NCBI GenBank assembly: GCA_028282505.1
Contig: JANQHV010000368.1
Coordinates: 1 to 37,701, forward strand
Length of the DNA: 37,701 bases
Direction of reading: 5' to 3'
Source of the DNA: SAR324 cluster bacterium
GTDB lineage: Bacteria; SAR324; NAC60-12
This document shows, in pieces, positions 25,520 to 35,726 of this stretch (position 1 is its first letter; every line of letters starts with the position of its first letter). The translations under genes and the position numbers were made by a program. The notes beneath the pieces are model-generated. The model made no database searches. It saw only the letters and a list, made by a program, of their open reading frames with translations, and had not been told where the DNA came from.

Positions 25520-27073
25520 TTAAGGAACCAGTTTTTTGACTTTCATACCATCGGTCAAGCTATGCACACCTGCCACCACAATTTGGTTGCCATGCTGCAA
25601 GCCTTGCAGGATTTCCACCTCTTCCTGATTGAGGAGTCCCAGCACAACTGTGCGTTTTGAAACAGTGGACTGGTCGGGATCAAACACCCAAACGTACTTA
25701 TTTTGATTCACCTTATCTTGTACAATCGCATTGATCGGAATGGTGGGATAAGTAGAAATTTGTTGCTGGATATTGATCAGTACGTTTGCGGTCATGCCCG
25801 GTAGAATCTGTTGTTCTGGATTCTCCATTTGAACAAACACAGGGAATGTCAGGGTTTTTGGATCGGCACTCACCCCAACTTTTGTAATTTGTGCGGCAAA
25901 GTTTTTCTCCGGAAAATTGAGAAAGTTTACTCTGACTTCCTGACTGGCAGAGACTCTGCCAATCATGGATTCTGGTACACTGATCTGTACTTCGATTTTT
26001 TCAATATCAACCAGTGTATAGACGGGTTGTCCGGCAGAAATTTGTTCAAAATTAGAAACATGTTTTTCGGCAATAATGCCAGCAAAAGGGATTTTGAGTT
26101 GAGTGTCTGCTAAATTGGCTTGAGCCTGAATCAGATTGGCACGGATCGATTGCACTCTAGCCTGTTGGGCTTCAATTTCTTCAGCACGCCCTCCAGCCCT
26201 CGCTTTTTTTAATTCATTTTGTGCAGTTTCGATGTTTTGATTGGCCTGTTCCCATTGATTGATCGCTTGTTGTTGCTGTATCTTGGTCTGTTCCAATTGG
26301 TTCTTCGATTGCTCCAACTGGGTTTTTGCCTGCTCCAGTTGATTTTTTGCCTGCTCCAGTTGATTTTTTGCCTGCTCCAGTTGATTCTGCTGCTGGTCCA
26401 ATGTTGTACGGGCTCGATCTAAGGAACTTTTGGAAGCTGCTTGTTTTGCGTATAACTGAACCACCCGGTCATAATCTTTTTTTGCAGTATCTCTGGCGCT
26501 GATCGCACTTTGTACGGCAGATTCGGCACTGCCGATATTGGATTCGGCACTACGGACCTGGGCTTCTGATCCACGAATGGCGGATTCGGCACTGCGAATG
26601 GCAGATTCGGCACTTTTCACAGTGGATTGGGCATTGTTCTCAGCAACATGAGCACTTTTCAGCTTGCTTTCCAAAATACGTAAATCCTCAGTACGTGCTC
26701 CTTTCACCAGTTGGGATAAATTCGCTTCCGCACTTTTTAGCTGGTTGTTCAAGTCTTTCACTTTGAGCAAATAATCACGATCATCCAGCACGGCTGCGAT
26801 GCTTTCCAATGCTGCAGGATTGCCTACTTCCAACTGGAGTTTTTGTAAAACTCCCGGTACACGGAAACTGAGAACCGATTCCTTGACGCCCTTGGCAGTG
26901 CCACTAAAGGAATTATTGAGATTGGTCCCAGCCTGCATCATCACAGTCCTTAATTTCACAGGGCGAATAACTTCTTTAGAAAGGGAACGAGTTTCTTCCT
27001 TTTCGCATGCACTGAGGTGAATGATCAGCAATCCCAACAAGCAGAGAGAGACATTTTTCCATGTGATTTTCAT
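25520..27073 (-). CDS. RND periplasmic adaptor lipoprotein (HlyD/AcrA-like) with extended coiled coil
   Basis: A 517-aa membrane fusion protein, longer than the usual 370-400. The lipobox LSAC (Cys23) follows a hydrophobic signal, so it should be lipidated at the inner membrane. A split lipoyl domain (SFRVPGVLQKLQLEVGNPA ... IPFAGIIAEKHVSNFEQISAG), a beta-barrel and a C-terminal domain (VLGLLNQEEVEILQGL) are visible. The hairpin between the lipoyl halves is stretched to about 215 residues. It contains heptad tandem repeats: SAESAIR-type repeats (about 140-190) and QLEQAKN-type repeats (about 225-275). The longer hairpin could span a wider periplasm or fit the unusual outer-membrane partner. 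AGGA lies 5 bases upstream of the ATG. It is the middle gene of the efflux operon. Confidence 0.93.
   Translation of the reverse strand: MKITWKNVSLCLLGLLIIHLSACEKEETRSLSKEVIRPVKLRTVMMQAGTNLNNSFSGTAKGVKESVLSFRVPGVLQKLQLEVGNPAALESIAAVLDDRDYLLKVKDLNNQLKSAEANLSQLVKGARTEDLRILESKLKSAHVAENNAQSTVKSAESAIRSAESAIRGSEAQVRSAESNIGSAESAVQSAISARDTAKKDYDRVVQLYAKQAASKSSLDRARTTLDQQQNQLEQAKNQLEQAKNQLEQAKTQLEQSKNQLEQTKIQQQQAINQWEQANQNIETAQNELKKARAGGRAEEIEAQQARVQSIRANLIQAQANLADTQLKIPFAGIIAEKHVSNFEQISAGQPVYTLVDIEKIEVQISVPESMIGRVSASQEVRVNFLNFPEKNFAAQITKVGVSADPKTLTFPVFVQMENPEQQILPGMTANVLINIQQQISTYPTIPINAIVQDKVNQNKYVWVFDPDQSTVSKRTVVLGLLNQEEVEILQGLQHGNQIVVAGVHSLTDGMKVKKLVP
26283..26403 (-). repeat. 21-bp tandem repeat inside the adaptor gene
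   Basis: About five direct copies of a 21-bp unit (plus strand GATTTTTTGCCTGCTCCAGTT; two copies identical, the others diverged) encode QLEQAK(N/T/S) heptads. A weaker 21-bp pattern encoding SAESAIR heptads lies at about 26500-26640. The unit length keeps frame and coiled-coil register, so copy number can change without breaking the protein. Confidence 0.8.
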
Positions 27074-27100
27074 AGATTTCCTTACTTTAATGGTGCATGA

Positions 27101-27257
27101 TCATATTTTCGTCCACCTGAAATTGTTCCTCGCCTTGTCAAGAGAGCGGGGCCGACCTTCGGTTAGGAGGGGTTGGTTCTATCAACCTCCCCTAACCCCT
27201 CCTTGCTAAGGAGGGGAAATCGTTTTTATACAACTGACCGAAAATATGACCAACCCC
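27101..27257. repeat. Dispersed palindromic repeat, family 1, copy B
   Basis: This matches copy A (13951-14114). Copy B also keeps terminal inverted repeats TCATATTTTCG (27101-27111) and CGAAAATATGA (27239-27249). It has a perfect internal hairpin CCCCTCCTT-GCT-AAGGAGGGG (27196-27216) and a near-perfect larger one formed by GGTTAGGAGGGGTTG and CAACCTCCCCTAACC. It occupies most of the 257-base gap between the adaptor gene and the TolC-type gene, so it could attenuate or process the efflux transcript. The ORF 27021-27209 in the track is a by-product. Confidence 0.85.
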
Positions 27258-27330
27258 CTTTAATGACTGATATTTTTTATCGTTATTTCTGTTGTTGAGA
27301 ATGTTGAGTTCCCAAACCAAGAACCACGAA

Positions 27331-29727
27331 TCACTGAATACGACTGGTCACATACTGATCTAATTTTTGCAAGAAAGCCTGGACTCCCGCATCTTCAGTA
27401 GAGACATACATGAAATCCAACTTTCCAACAAGACGGAGCAACTTGGTCAAAGATTGATACGTTTGAAAACGAGCAACGGTGGCATTGATTTCACTCAAAA
27501 TGACATTGCTCTGTAAATCCATTAAATCCATGATAGGGATACTTCCCTGTAAATAAGCAACCTTACCCAGTTCAAAATTTTCATGGGCCTTTTCCACGAG
27601 ATTTTCTGCGTTGTTAGCACGATTGCTATTGCTGAAATGTGTAAATTGGAGGGTACGGGCTTGTGCGGCCAGATCGGATTTTAACTTTTCTCGCGTCAGC
27701 ACGATTTCCTCAATGCGTGCCTTGGCTTCTTCAAGTTCTGTAAAGCGCAATCCTCCCGTGTATAAAGGAACACTCATGGTTATTTGAAAATTCCACCCAT
27801 CCTGGAATTGATCTTCATAAATGTCTTCTTCGTTGCGGGAATTCGTATTGACAAAATCACGATGTTCATCCTGTAATTGCGAATACCAGGAAGCCCCCGC
27901 TTCAAACTTTGGCCAAAATTGGCTCTCAATTTGTGCTTTTTGCAAGCGGACTTGCTGTAGTTGAGAGTTGGCTACTTGCAAAGCAATCGAATGTTGCCAC
28001 ATTTGTTCTGTCAAAAAATCCCGGATTAAACGAATGTGACGGTTCGTGTAGTATTTTTGCAAAAAACGTTGATTGTCTTCTAAATTATCCCGACTGAAAT
28101 GCATCGCATCCAGAGAGAGTAGTTCTTCTTTCGGAAAATTCAACAGATGGTTTAAGTGGATCTTGGCCTGGTGGCGGCTTTCGAAGGCAGATGTCATCTC
28201 CAGGTGGGCGTTTTCATATTGAATTTCAACCCGCAGGACATCGCTTTTCGTGGTTTCCTGAAGATTGTAACGTAATTCCGCAATATCTTTCAGGCGAGAA
28301 TAGGTTCGTAAATGCTCACGTTGGACTTTGACGAGTTCTTCTCTGAGTAACAAATCCAGGTAAGCCAGAATGATTTGTTCTTGCAAGTCTTCTTGCAGGA
28401 TTTGTGTTTGATATGTGGCTATTTCTTCCAGCTTGTCTGCCAACTCCAGGATGTATTTCAATTCTGGATTCCAGATATTTTGCCCGATGCTGAGTTCAAA
28501 GACAGTTTCTGCTCTGGGAGACGGAGACAAATCAGCACGTTCTTGATTGATTCTTGTGTGGCGTAGTTGCGTTTGGACTTGTGGAAAAAGTGCACTTTCC
28601 CCTTTTTTTCGCTGTAAGGTGGTTTGAGCACGAGCGGCATGGTCAATCAGAATTTGATGGTTGGCCTGTAAGCCAATTTCCACAGCCTGTTGCAGCGTCA
28701 GTGACTTTCGGTACTTTCCCTGTTCGACCAGATGTGACTCATAATAGAATCTCCAGGGAATGTCAAAACCAATGCTACGGGCTGTGTCTAAATTAAAAGA
28801 TAGATCCAGTTTCCAATCATCCAGAACAGGAATATCTTTTGGAGAAATGCCGTCCAGGATCATATTGATTTTTAAAGCATAGGTACGTCCCAAGGCCTGG
28901 TAGTCGGTCCAGGCTGCGGACATCAAAGCTCCCAATTCCACGCCATAAATCCCCTGAGCCGTTAAACTGGGTAACTTCCGCTCTGTCAAATCAGCGAAAA
29001 CCTGCTGTACTTGAAACTCAGAAAAACCATAAAGCATGTCCACAAAAATTAAATCGCTCTTCAATAGGGATAACTGTTGCGAAAAATTATCGGGGGAAAT
29101 TACCATCGTTTTCAACGAAAAACCAGCCTGAGCACCCCAGGTTTCTAGAACTTGCGAGATCTTGGTGGCGGTACCACAGTGAAATTCGGAACACAGAAAG
29201 GTCGCATTTTCGAAATCTAAAACGCTTCTGCTCAGCTCAACAAAGGCAGAAAAAATGGAAGGATCATAGGATGTGGTCCAGTTTTCATTGATAGGTTTCC
29301 AACTGTCTGGTTGCAACAATCCCTGGGCTGCTGGTGCAAACACGTTAATGGCCACGACAGGCACAGGCAAAGGAATCGTCTGCGCAAAAACCTGTGAAGA
29401 AACAGGGCCCAAACTGATAATCAAATCCAGTGATGTATCCTGTGCCAGTAGCTCCACGGCTTTATGGATTTTTTCCAGAGAAAATTGTCCAGCGATCTGC
29501 CGTTCTGCTGGAAAAAGAAGCTCGTACTTGTCTGTGGTCAACACTTCCAGTTCTTTTTTGACAGCCTCCAGAATCGGTTCATGTTCCCAAAACAAACCAT
29601 CCTGAAGCACCCCAATGCGTACCGGAGTCGCTGCCCAACACCAGAAAGGAACGAACCAGCATGTCAATAAACCTAAAATCAGGATGCGCCCCCAGAAACA
29701 CCCTCGTTCACGTGAAAGAAGAGTCAT
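27331..29727 (-). CDS. TolC-type outer-membrane channel fused to an N-terminal ABC substrate-binding domain
   Basis: A 798-aa protein, nearly twice the size of an ordinary TolC/OprM protein. A signal peptide ends near CWAA-TPVRIG. Residues about 35-330 form a periplasmic binding-protein domain of the ABC_sub_bind (YtcQ/TrpX-like) type: VRIGVLQDGLFWE, DLIISLGPVSSQVFAQ, VPVVAINVFAP, SDLIFVDMLYG, GVELGALMSAAWTDYQALGRTYALKINMILDG and DTARSIGFDIPW. Residues about 345-790 form the OEP coiled-coil/beta-barrel protein: SLTLQQAVEIGLQANHQILIDHAA, IWNPELKYILELADKLE, SDVLRVEIQYENA and the repeat half ending VGKLDFMYVSTE. No Cys lipobox is evident. AGGGGA lies 8 bases before the ATG. It heads the efflux operon; the fused domain could bind the substrate before export or gate the channel. 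Confidence 0.9.
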   Translation of the reverse strand: MTLLSRERGCFWGRILILGLLTCWFVPFWCWAATPVRIGVLQDGLFWEHEPILEAVKKELEVLTTDKYELLFPAERQIAGQFSLEKIHKAVELLAQDTSLDLIISLGPVSSQVFAQTIPLPVPVVAINVFAPAAQGLLQPDSWKPINENWTTSYDPSIFSAFVELSRSVLDFENATFLCSEFHCGTATKISQVLETWGAQAGFSLKTMVISPDNFSQQLSLLKSDLIFVDMLYGFSEFQVQQVFADLTERKLPSLTAQGIYGVELGALMSAAWTDYQALGRTYALKINMILDGISPKDIPVLDDWKLDLSFNLDTARSIGFDIPWRFYYESHLVEQGKYRKSLTLQQAVEIGLQANHQILIDHAARAQTTLQRKKGESALFPQVQTQLRHTRINQERADLSPSPRAETVFELSIGQNIWNPELKYILELADKLEEIATYQTQILQEDLQEQIILAYLDLLLREELVKVQREHLRTYSRLKDIAELRYNLQETTKSDVLRVEIQYENAHLEMTSAFESRHQAKIHLNHLLNFPKEELLSLDAMHFSRDNLEDNQRFLQKYYTNRHIRLIRDFLTEQMWQHSIALQVANSQLQQVRLQKAQIESQFWPKFEAGASWYSQLQDEHRDFVNTNSRNEEDIYEDQFQDGWNFQITMSVPLYTGGLRFTELEEAKARIEEIVLTREKLKSDLAAQARTLQFTHFSNSNRANNAENLVEKAHENFELGKVAYLQGSIPIMDLMDLQSNVILSEINATVARFQTYQSLTKLLRLVGKLDFMYVSTEDAGVQAFLQKLDQYVTSRIQ

Positions 29728-29796
29728 TTGCGTTTTCCCCTGATGAAAAAATAGATATTTTTTTACCGTAGCAGCGTTTGGCCCCCTGTTGGAGGT

Positions 29797-32700
29797 TTAA
29801 GAACAGCCACTGGTTGCCCCACAAGACACACATTTGAGGCAAGAACCATTACGGACCATTGTGAATTGCCAACAACTGGTACAGCACTCGCCTTCGTACC
29901 CTTTCAACCGGGCTTCCTGCATTCTGTCCTGCTGAGAAAGTTCCAAGGACCAGTCATCATCGGCTTCTCCCAGAGAAGAGGTAGAGAGTTGTGCACTCAC
30001 TCCAGAACCATGTGATTTTTCAGCCAGTGCCGGGATATTCATTTCGGGAACATGCTGATCGTTTTCTTGGTTGGAATGGCCGGCTCCCTGATGCGGTGTC
30101 AAATTGTTCAGCGTTCGCTCTGCTACTACTTCTTCTTCCTCATACTCTGGCTCGGTTTCTTTACGAGAATGCAATTCGCTGATATGTAGATCTTCCGGTT
30201 TGACATGGGCTAGATCATTACGCTCCAGATAGTTGATGGCCAATTCACGGAAAATATAGTCAATAATCGAGGTACTCATTTTGATGGCATTGTGGCCCGA
30301 AACCATCCCATTGGGCTCAAAGCGGGTGAAGACGAAGGCTTCTACATACTCTTCCAGTGGCACGCCATGCTGAAGTCCCAAGGAAATAGCAATGGCAAAG
30401 GAGTTCATGATACTACGGAATGCGGCTCCTTCTTTGTGCATATCCAGAAAAATTTCGCCCAATGTTCCATCGGTATACTCGCCGGTACGCAGGTAGACTT
30501 TGTGTCCTCCAATAATGGCTTTTTGTGTATACCCTTTACGACGGTCTGGTAAGCGGCGACGCTTTGCGATATAGCGATGAATGATTCGCTCGGCTATTTG
30601 GATTTCCCTGGCTTGCTCTTGTTCTTCTTCCACAATTTCTTCTTCCTCCCAAACCGAGTCATCGATACTGGTATTGAGAGGTTGGCTCAGCTTACTCCCA
30701 TCCCGATACAGTGCATTGCATTTCAAACCCAGCTTCCAGGACGATAAATAGGCATCCTGGATATCCGAAATAGAAGCATGTTGAGGAAGGTTGATGGTTT
30801 TAGAAATGGAACCTGAAATAAAAGGTTGGGCTGCTCCCATCATATGAATGTGGGCTTGGGGAGGAATAAAGCGTTTGCCTTTTTTACCACACTTATTGGC
30901 GCAATCAAAGACAGCATAGTGTTCCTTCTTCAGGTGAGGTGCTCCTTCTACCGTCATGGTGCCACAAATGTAATCATTGGCGGCTTCAATCTCATTCTCC
31001 GAAAACCCCAATGCTCTCAAAATACTGAAATTAAAATCATTGAGCTGCTCTTCTGTCAGGCCAAGGGTATTTTTGCAAAACTCTTCTCCTAAAATCCATT
31101 TATTGAAGACAAAGGAAATATCGAAAGCCGATGTCAGTTGTTCTTCTATGCGTCCCAGCACCTCTTCTGAGAATCCCTTTTGCCTTAAAGATTCGGTGTT
31201 AATGCAGGGACTCCCCTGCAATGTTCCACGCCCTTTGACATAGTGCACAATGTCTTCCTGTTGGGATTCTTCGTACCCCAGTTTTTTTAAGGCAGGCGGA
31301 ATAGATTGGTTGATGATTTTGAAGTATCCCCCTCCAGCCAGTTTTTTGAACTTCACCAAGGCAAAGTCTGGCTCGATTCCTGTTGTATCACAATCCATCA
31401 ACAATCCAATGGTTCCTGTGGGTGCAATGACGGTCACCTGTGCATTACGAAATCCATGCTTCTCTCCCAATCGCAGAGCTCTGTCAGCATCTTCCTGGGC
31501 AGCCTTCAGTAAATCAGGAGGACAGTGCTGACTATCAATACCCATTGGACTAATGGACAGACCTTCATACTCGGTATTAGGCTCGCGATAGGCCGCACGT
31601 CGGTGATTCCTAATCACTCGTAGCATGTGTTCTTGATTATTGGAATATTCAGGAAAGGGTTCCAATTCTTTGGCCATTTCTGCTGAGGTGGAATAGGAGG
31701 TCATGTGCATGATGGCCGTAATCGCACCACAGATTGACGTTGCTTTTTCTGAATCATAAGGAATGCCCGATGTCATCAAGTACGTGCCCAGATTGGCATA
31801 GCCCAGCCCCAAAGTCCGGAATTGATAAGACAGTTCGGCAATCCGTTTACTGGGAAATTGTGCCATCAAAACACTAATTTCCAAGGCAATTGTCCACAGA
31901 CGTACCGCATGTCGAAAGCTTTTCACATCAAAGCGCTTGGTTTGAGGATCTTGAAATTTCATCAAATTCAATGATGCCAGGTTGCAGGCGGTGTCATCCA
32001 GGAACATGTACTCTGAGCAGTTGTGCACCGCAATGCCATTAGCTGTAAAATGATGAGTATGAGGTTCAGTGAGGTCAAAGACTGCTTCTTCTCCCAGGTA
32101 CGTAAGGGAGTCCACCTTGTCTGTCAGGGGATCACTGTAGGTGCCAATGGTTTCATTCAGTTGATGGAGGGCTTTTGCTTTTGGGGTATTGGGAATAAAA
32201 CCGATATAGCGTTCAAATAAAATTCGAGATTGACGACTGATGCGCAAACTATGCATTTCCTGCACATGGTATTCTTTGATACCTCCCTTACCATCAGGCA
32301 ATAGGGCTTTTGATTCTCCAGCCCGACGATTTTTATAGCATTTGGATTTGATTCCAAAGTTTAACAACAACATCTGCACTTGTTCCAACAAATGCAAAGA
32401 TGTCGAATCGAGAGCAACATATTGAGATTTTTCTCCATAATTGGCGACGGTACCATCTGCTGTGAATAATCCTCGTAACAAAGCAGCTTGCTCCATGCGA
32501 TTCAACAAAAAAGCATAGGAAGTGAGCTGTTTACCTGCACTTCCCTGATCCAAAATGGCAAATGTTGAGATTTTTTCTAAAATTTGAGGACTACCAACTG
32601 TCGTACGGTAGGTTGTCGGTGTGGTAACAACCTGACTCGGTTTATTATGTTCTCCCATTTCTGGACGTAACTGGTTGATCACATCATTAGCCCAGGAAAC

Positions 32701-34581
32701 GATAGCTTCCTCTTCTTTTCCCATTGTCAAATGGGCAGCACGACGGATGTTTCCAGCAGCATCTTCTTCATTTAAAGAGGTGAGACAACCATCTCCCAGC
32801 AACAATCCGATTAACTGAGCAACATCCTGACTTCCTGTTGATTCGGCCCCAAATGTTCCTGGAATTAAACGCACCACATCATCTTTGCTCAATTCACATG
32901 CAGGAACATCTCCACGATTTTCAGTAAACACTTGATGATCTGCTGTGAGCTTAACCTTGTAACCACTTTTGCACGACAGTTCATAAACAGGTTTCACTCC
33001 TGTAGGAAAAATTTTTTCAACTGGATATAAATTCCCATCTAAACTTTTAATTTTACGTGTTTGTCCTACTAAATGGCCAATGCACTCCAATCCATTTTCT
33101 GTGGTAATCAGTGTATCTGCGGTGACACAAGGATTAGAAGCTCGGATGGGACCGGCTTCGGGGCAGGTGTGCCATTCATTGATGGTTGTGTCAAACTGCA
33201 ATCCAGGATCGGCTGAAGACCAGGCACTGTAAGCAATTTGCTCCCAAAGATCAGCAGCCTTGAGAGTTTTACACGGTCTGGGATGTCGTCCCTCCTTCTC
33301 AGCTGTTGCTTTTTCTGTCCTCCAGTACAGATTCCAATCCTGACCTTTTTGCAAGGCTTCCATGAATTCATTACTGATCCGAACAGAATTATTGGCATTT
33401 TGTCCAGAAACCGTCGCATAGGCTTCTGAATTCCAGTCGGTATCATATTCGTCAAACTCAATGCCGGTATAACCCTGCCGGGCCAACTCAATGATGCGCT
33501 CCACATAACTGGGAGGTATTTGATTTTGATAAGCACGCTGAATCACACGGCGCAGGTTTTTATTTTTCTTACGATCAAATTTTTCTTCTCCGCCGTCCCA
33601 ACCATGAATGGCTTCAAACAACGCATTTAAAATCGTGCGAATCGTTTTAGATCCCGTCACCAAAGCGGCAACTTTTTGTTCTTCTCGGACTTTCCAACTA
33701 ACAAATTGTTCAATATCGGGATGATCCAGGTCCAGACACACCATTTTTGCGGCACGACGGGTGGTGCCCCCTGATTTGATAGCACCTGCGGCCGTATCTC
33801 CAATTTTCAAAAAAGACATCAAGCCTGAGGAAACACCTCCTCCTGAAAGAGGCTCATTGCCACCCCGTAAACTGGAGAAGTTGGTTCCTGTGCCAGAACC
33901 ATACTTGAACAAACGTGCTTCTCGAGTCCACAGGTCCATGATTCCACCATCCTGTACCAGATCATCCTTAACGGATTGAATAAAACACGCATGAGGTTGC
34001 GGATGGGTGTAGGCATCGGTCGATTCGGTCATTTGTTTTGTGTCCGGATCAATATAATAATGTCCCTGGGATGGTCCAGAAATGCCATAGGCCCAGCCCA
34101 AGCCAGTGTTGAACCATTGAGGAGAGTTGGGAGCAGCGACTTGATTGGCCAACATTGCACACATTTCATCATAAAACGCTTTTGCGTCTTTTTCTGAGTC
34201 AAAATATCCATATTTATGACCCCAGTACGTCCAACAACCAGCAAGGCGGTGAAATACCTGACGGGCATCGGTTTCTACCGTGGTTTGTTCTGCAGGAGGC
34301 AGAGTGGATAACTTGGCTTGGTCTGCCGTAGAGGACTGCAACCAGGAAGGAATATTTTTTTCTCTTGTCGATTTTAAATGTTTAGGAATTCCTGCTTTAC
34401 GAAAATACTTTTGTGCCATAATATCAGTGGCAACCTGTGACCAGTTTTTCGGAACAACCACTTCCTTCCATTCAAACACAACAGAGCCATCTGGATTGCG
34501 AATGACAGAAGAAGAAGTAGTGAACTCGATGGATTCATAGGGATCTTTACCTTCCCTGGTGTAAAGGCGGTCAATTTTCAT
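29797..34581 (-). CDS. nrdJ: Vitamin B12-dependent (class II) ribonucleotide reductase with intein
   Basis: Without the intein the protein is 1224 aa, typical for the long NrdJ type that reduces ribonucleotides using adenosylcobalamin. Visible landmarks are the N-terminal FRKAGIP, the substrate region [11 protein letters not shown] and [15 protein letters not shown], the HTCPEAGP cysteine, the catalytic NPC|SEY site (split by the intein), ACNLASLNL, and the finger-loop region [25 protein letters not shown]. The C terminus (ECCTSCWQF ... [14 protein letters not shown]) is the Cys-rich redox/zinc-like tail of this family. AGGAAATTT precedes the ATG. No cobalamin riboswitch or NrdR box is evident upstream. 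The gene is 69 bases upstream of the TolC-type gene on the same strand, so read-through is possible. Activity needs intein removal. Confidence 0.96.
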   Translation of the reverse strand: MKIDRLYTREGKDPYESIEFTTSSSVIRNPDGSVVFEWKEVVVPKNWSQVATDIMAQKYFRKAGIPKHLKSTREKNIPSWLQSSTADQAKLSTLPPAEQTTVETDARQVFHRLAGCWTYWGHKYGYFDSEKDAKAFYDEMCAMLANQVAAPNSPQWFNTGLGWAYGISGPSQGHYYIDPDTKQMTESTDAYTHPQPHACFIQSVKDDLVQDGGIMDLWTREARLFKYGSGTGTNFSSLRGGNEPLSGGGVSSGLMSFLKIGDTAAGAIKSGGTTRRAAKMVCLDLDHPDIEQFVSWKVREEQKVAALVTGSKTIRTILNALFEAIHGWDGGEEKFDRKKNKNLRRVIQRAYQNQIPPSYVERIIELARQGYTGIEFDEYDTDWNSEAYATVSGQNANNSVRISNEFMEALQKGQDWNLYWRTEKATAEKEGRHPRPCKTLKAADLWEQIAYSAWSSADPGLQFDTTINEWHTCPEAGPIRASNPCVTADTLITTENGLECIGHLVGQTRKIKSLDGNLYPVEKIFPTGVKPVYELSCKSGYKVKLTADHQVFTENRGDVPACELSKDDVVRLIPGTFGAESTGSQDVAQLIGLLLGDGCLTSLNEEDAAGNIRRAAHLTMGKEEEAIVSWANDVINQLRPEMGEHNKPSQVVTTPTTYRTTVGSPQILEKISTFAILDQGSAGKQLTSYAFLLNRMEQAALLRGLFTADGTVANYGEKSQYVALDSTSLHLLEQVQMLLLNFGIKSKCYKNRRAGESKALLPDGKGGIKEYHVQEMHSLRISRQSRILFERYIGFIPNTPKAKALHQLNETIGTYSDPLTDKVDSLTYLGEEAVFDLTEPHTHHFTANGIAVHNCSEYMFLDDTACNLASLNLMKFQDPQTKRFDVKSFRHAVRLWTIALEISVLMAQFPSKRIAELSYQFRTLGLGYANLGTYLMTSGIPYDSEKATSICGAITAIMHMTSYSTSAEMAKELEPFPEYSNNQEHMLRVIRNHRRAAYREPNTEYEGLSISPMGIDSQHCPPDLLKAAQEDADRALRLGEKHGFRNAQVTVIAPTGTIGLLMDCDTTGIEPDFALVKFKKLAGGGYFKIINQSIPPALKKLGYEESQQEDIVHYVKGRGTLQGSPCINTESLRQKGFSEEVLGRIEEQLTSAFDISFVFNKWILGEEFCKNTLGLTEEQLNDFNFSILRALGFSENEIEAANDYICGTMTVEGAPHLKKEHYAVFDCANKCGKKGKRFIPPQAHIHMMGAAQPFISGSISKTINLPQHASISDIQDAYLSSWKLGLKCNALYRDGSKLSQPLNTSIDDSVWEEEEIVEEEQEQAREIQIAERIIHRYIAKRRRLPDRRKGYTQKAIIGGHKVYLRTGEYTDGTLGEIFLDMHKEGAAFRSIMNSFAIAISLGLQHGVPLEEYVEAFVFTRFEPNGMVSGHNAIKMSTSIIDYIFRELAINYLERNDLAHVKPEDLHISELHSRKETEPEYEEEEVVAERTLNNLTPHQGAGHSNQENDQHVPEMNIPALAEKSHGSGVSAQLSTSSLGEADDDWSLELSQQDRMQEARLKGYEGECCTSCWQFTMVRNGSCLKCVSCGATSGCS
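32020..33129 (-). other. LAGLIDADG intein within nrdJ
   Basis: This 370-residue in-frame insertion covers residues 485-854 of the precursor. It begins with Cys1 in block A ([20 protein letters not shown]). Block B has LTADHQVFT, including the conserved T-x-x-H. The homing-endonuclease blocks [11 protein letters not shown] (about 589-599) and [12 protein letters not shown] (about 700-712) are both intact with their acidic residues. Block F is [19 protein letters not shown], and the insertion ends with HN. The +1 residue is the Cys of NPCSEY, the catalytic thiyl cysteine of the enzyme. All splicing residues (Cys1, His-Asn, Cys+1) are present, so autocatalytic splicing should work. Confidence 0.95.
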
Positions 34582-34714
34582 AAATTTCCTTATTTGATGA
34601 AAGTTGGTAAAACAGATTTGCGCGGACGAAATAATGAAGATCTATTGACTCAATCGGATTTTGATCAGTCGATCACAATAGTCCATCCTGGTTATGAAAT
34701 CAATCTTTAATAAC

Positions 34715-34743
34715 TTGTTACAAATCAAGGAACTATCTGTAAT
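34715..34743 (+). promoter_or_regulatory. Possible sigma70-type promoter for the EamA gene
   Basis: TTGTTA and TGTAAT are separated by 17 bases, about 57 bases before ATG 34800. The match is moderate and the region is A+T-rich, so chance similarity is possible. Confidence 0.25.
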
Positions 34744-34752
34744 CTATTGATG

Positions 34753-34780
34753 ATTATAACAAAATTTTTACTATTCTCAA
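34753..34780 (-). promoter_or_regulatory. Probable sigma70-type promoter for nrdJ
   Basis: On the minus strand TTGAGA, a 16-base spacer and a perfect TATAAT point towards nrdJ, leaving a leader of about 165 bases. The leader shows no recognisable riboswitch. Confidence 0.45.
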
Positions 34781-34799
34781 CTCTCTTTAATACGGACAC

Positions 34800-35669
34800 A
34801 TGAACTCTTTCTCTTCCAAAGAAATACTAGGCAGCCTGGTTGTTTTTGCTTCCGCTTTTTGTTTTTATTTATCCACAGTTGCCATTCGATGGGCTAAAGC
34901 AGAGGTCGTTTTACACCCAAGTTTTTTTGTCTTTTTTAGAGTATTTCTTGGGTTTCTATTCATTATCAGCATCCTGCTCATCAAACGTCAACCCCTGCGC
35001 CCTAAACGCTATGATTTGTTAATCGCCCGCACCGTGACCAACATCATTGCCGTATTTTGTTTTTTCAAAGCAGTGGATGTAACAACGGTTGCAGAAGCCA
35101 ATATTCTCAATATGACCTATCCTTTGTTCATTGTGGTGATTTCGTGGTTTTTCTTCAAAGAACAGGGCGATTGGAAAACTTATTGCTGTGCACTCTTGGC
35201 GTTTTGTGGCATTTTTTTAATTCTGGCCCCAGGAGAAATTAATATTGCCTGGAATAATTTATGGGGACTGGCCTCTGGCATTTTTGCCTCGATTGCCATC
35301 ATTTCCCTCAATTTAGCCAGGCAACACGACAACACCGATACCATTTTGTTGTTTGTTTTTGGATTGGGCAGTGTGATACTCTATGCCATTTTCCATCAAG
35401 AAATCCATTGGCCCAATTCAACAGAGTTATTTTATCTGACGCTGTGTGCCATTTTTGGAATTGCCGGGCAATATCTGATCACTCTTGGGTTTCGATACGT
35501 CACTGCGGTGGAAGGGGGGATTATTTCCTCCACACGAATTTTACTGGCAGCCATATTGGGCCCCTATCTAGCATCCGATCCTCCTCTCTCGTTATATGGA
35601 TGGATCGGTGCTTTACTGATTTTTGCCACCAATGTGTATCTCACATGGCGCAAAATTGACATTCACTAA
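34800..35669 (+). CDS. EamA/DMT superfamily transporter
   Basis: A 289-aa protein with about ten hydrophobic helices in two five-helix EamA repeats. The first runs from SLVVFASAFCFYLSTVAIRWA to TYCCALLAFCGIFLILAPG, with the signature RTVTNIIAVFCFFKAVDVTTVAEANILNMTYPLFIVVISWFFFKE. The second runs from NNLWGLASGIFASIAIISLNL to LSLYGWIGALLIFATNVYLTW and includes GFRYVTAVEGGIISSTRILLAAILGPYL. Drug/metabolite exporters of this type move amino acids, purines or other metabolites through the inner membrane; the substrate cannot be inferred. The ATG at 34800 has only a weak ribosome-binding site. The gene is divergent from nrdJ and is followed by a BIME-like repeat. Confidence 0.92.
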   Translation: MNSFSSKEILGSLVVFASAFCFYLSTVAIRWAKAEVVLHPSFFVFFRVFLGFLFIISILLIKRQPLRPKRYDLLIARTVTNIIAVFCFFKAVDVTTVAEANILNMTYPLFIVVISWFFFKEQGDWKTYCCALLAFCGIFLILAPGEINIAWNNLWGLASGIFASIAIISLNLARQHDNTDTILLFVFGLGSVILYAIFHQEIHWPNSTELFYLTLCAIFGIAGQYLITLGFRYVTAVEGGIISSTRILLAAILGPYLASDPPLSLYGWIGALLIFATNVYLTWRKIDIH

Positions 35670-35726
35670 GTACAGCGATTCATAAAATAAGTATCCAAAT
35701 TCAAGCTCTTAAAGGTATTGACCATG

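Noticed and set aside
26283-26640. CRISPR-like spacing of repeats
   Set aside because: The units are contiguous 21-bp in-frame coding repeats without unique spacers; they encode coiled-coil heptads.
34582-34799. Cobalamin riboswitch or NrdR box upstream of nrdJ
   Set aside because: I looked for B12-box-like conserved segments and for paired ACACnATATATnGTGT boxes; neither is present in the 218-base intergenic region.
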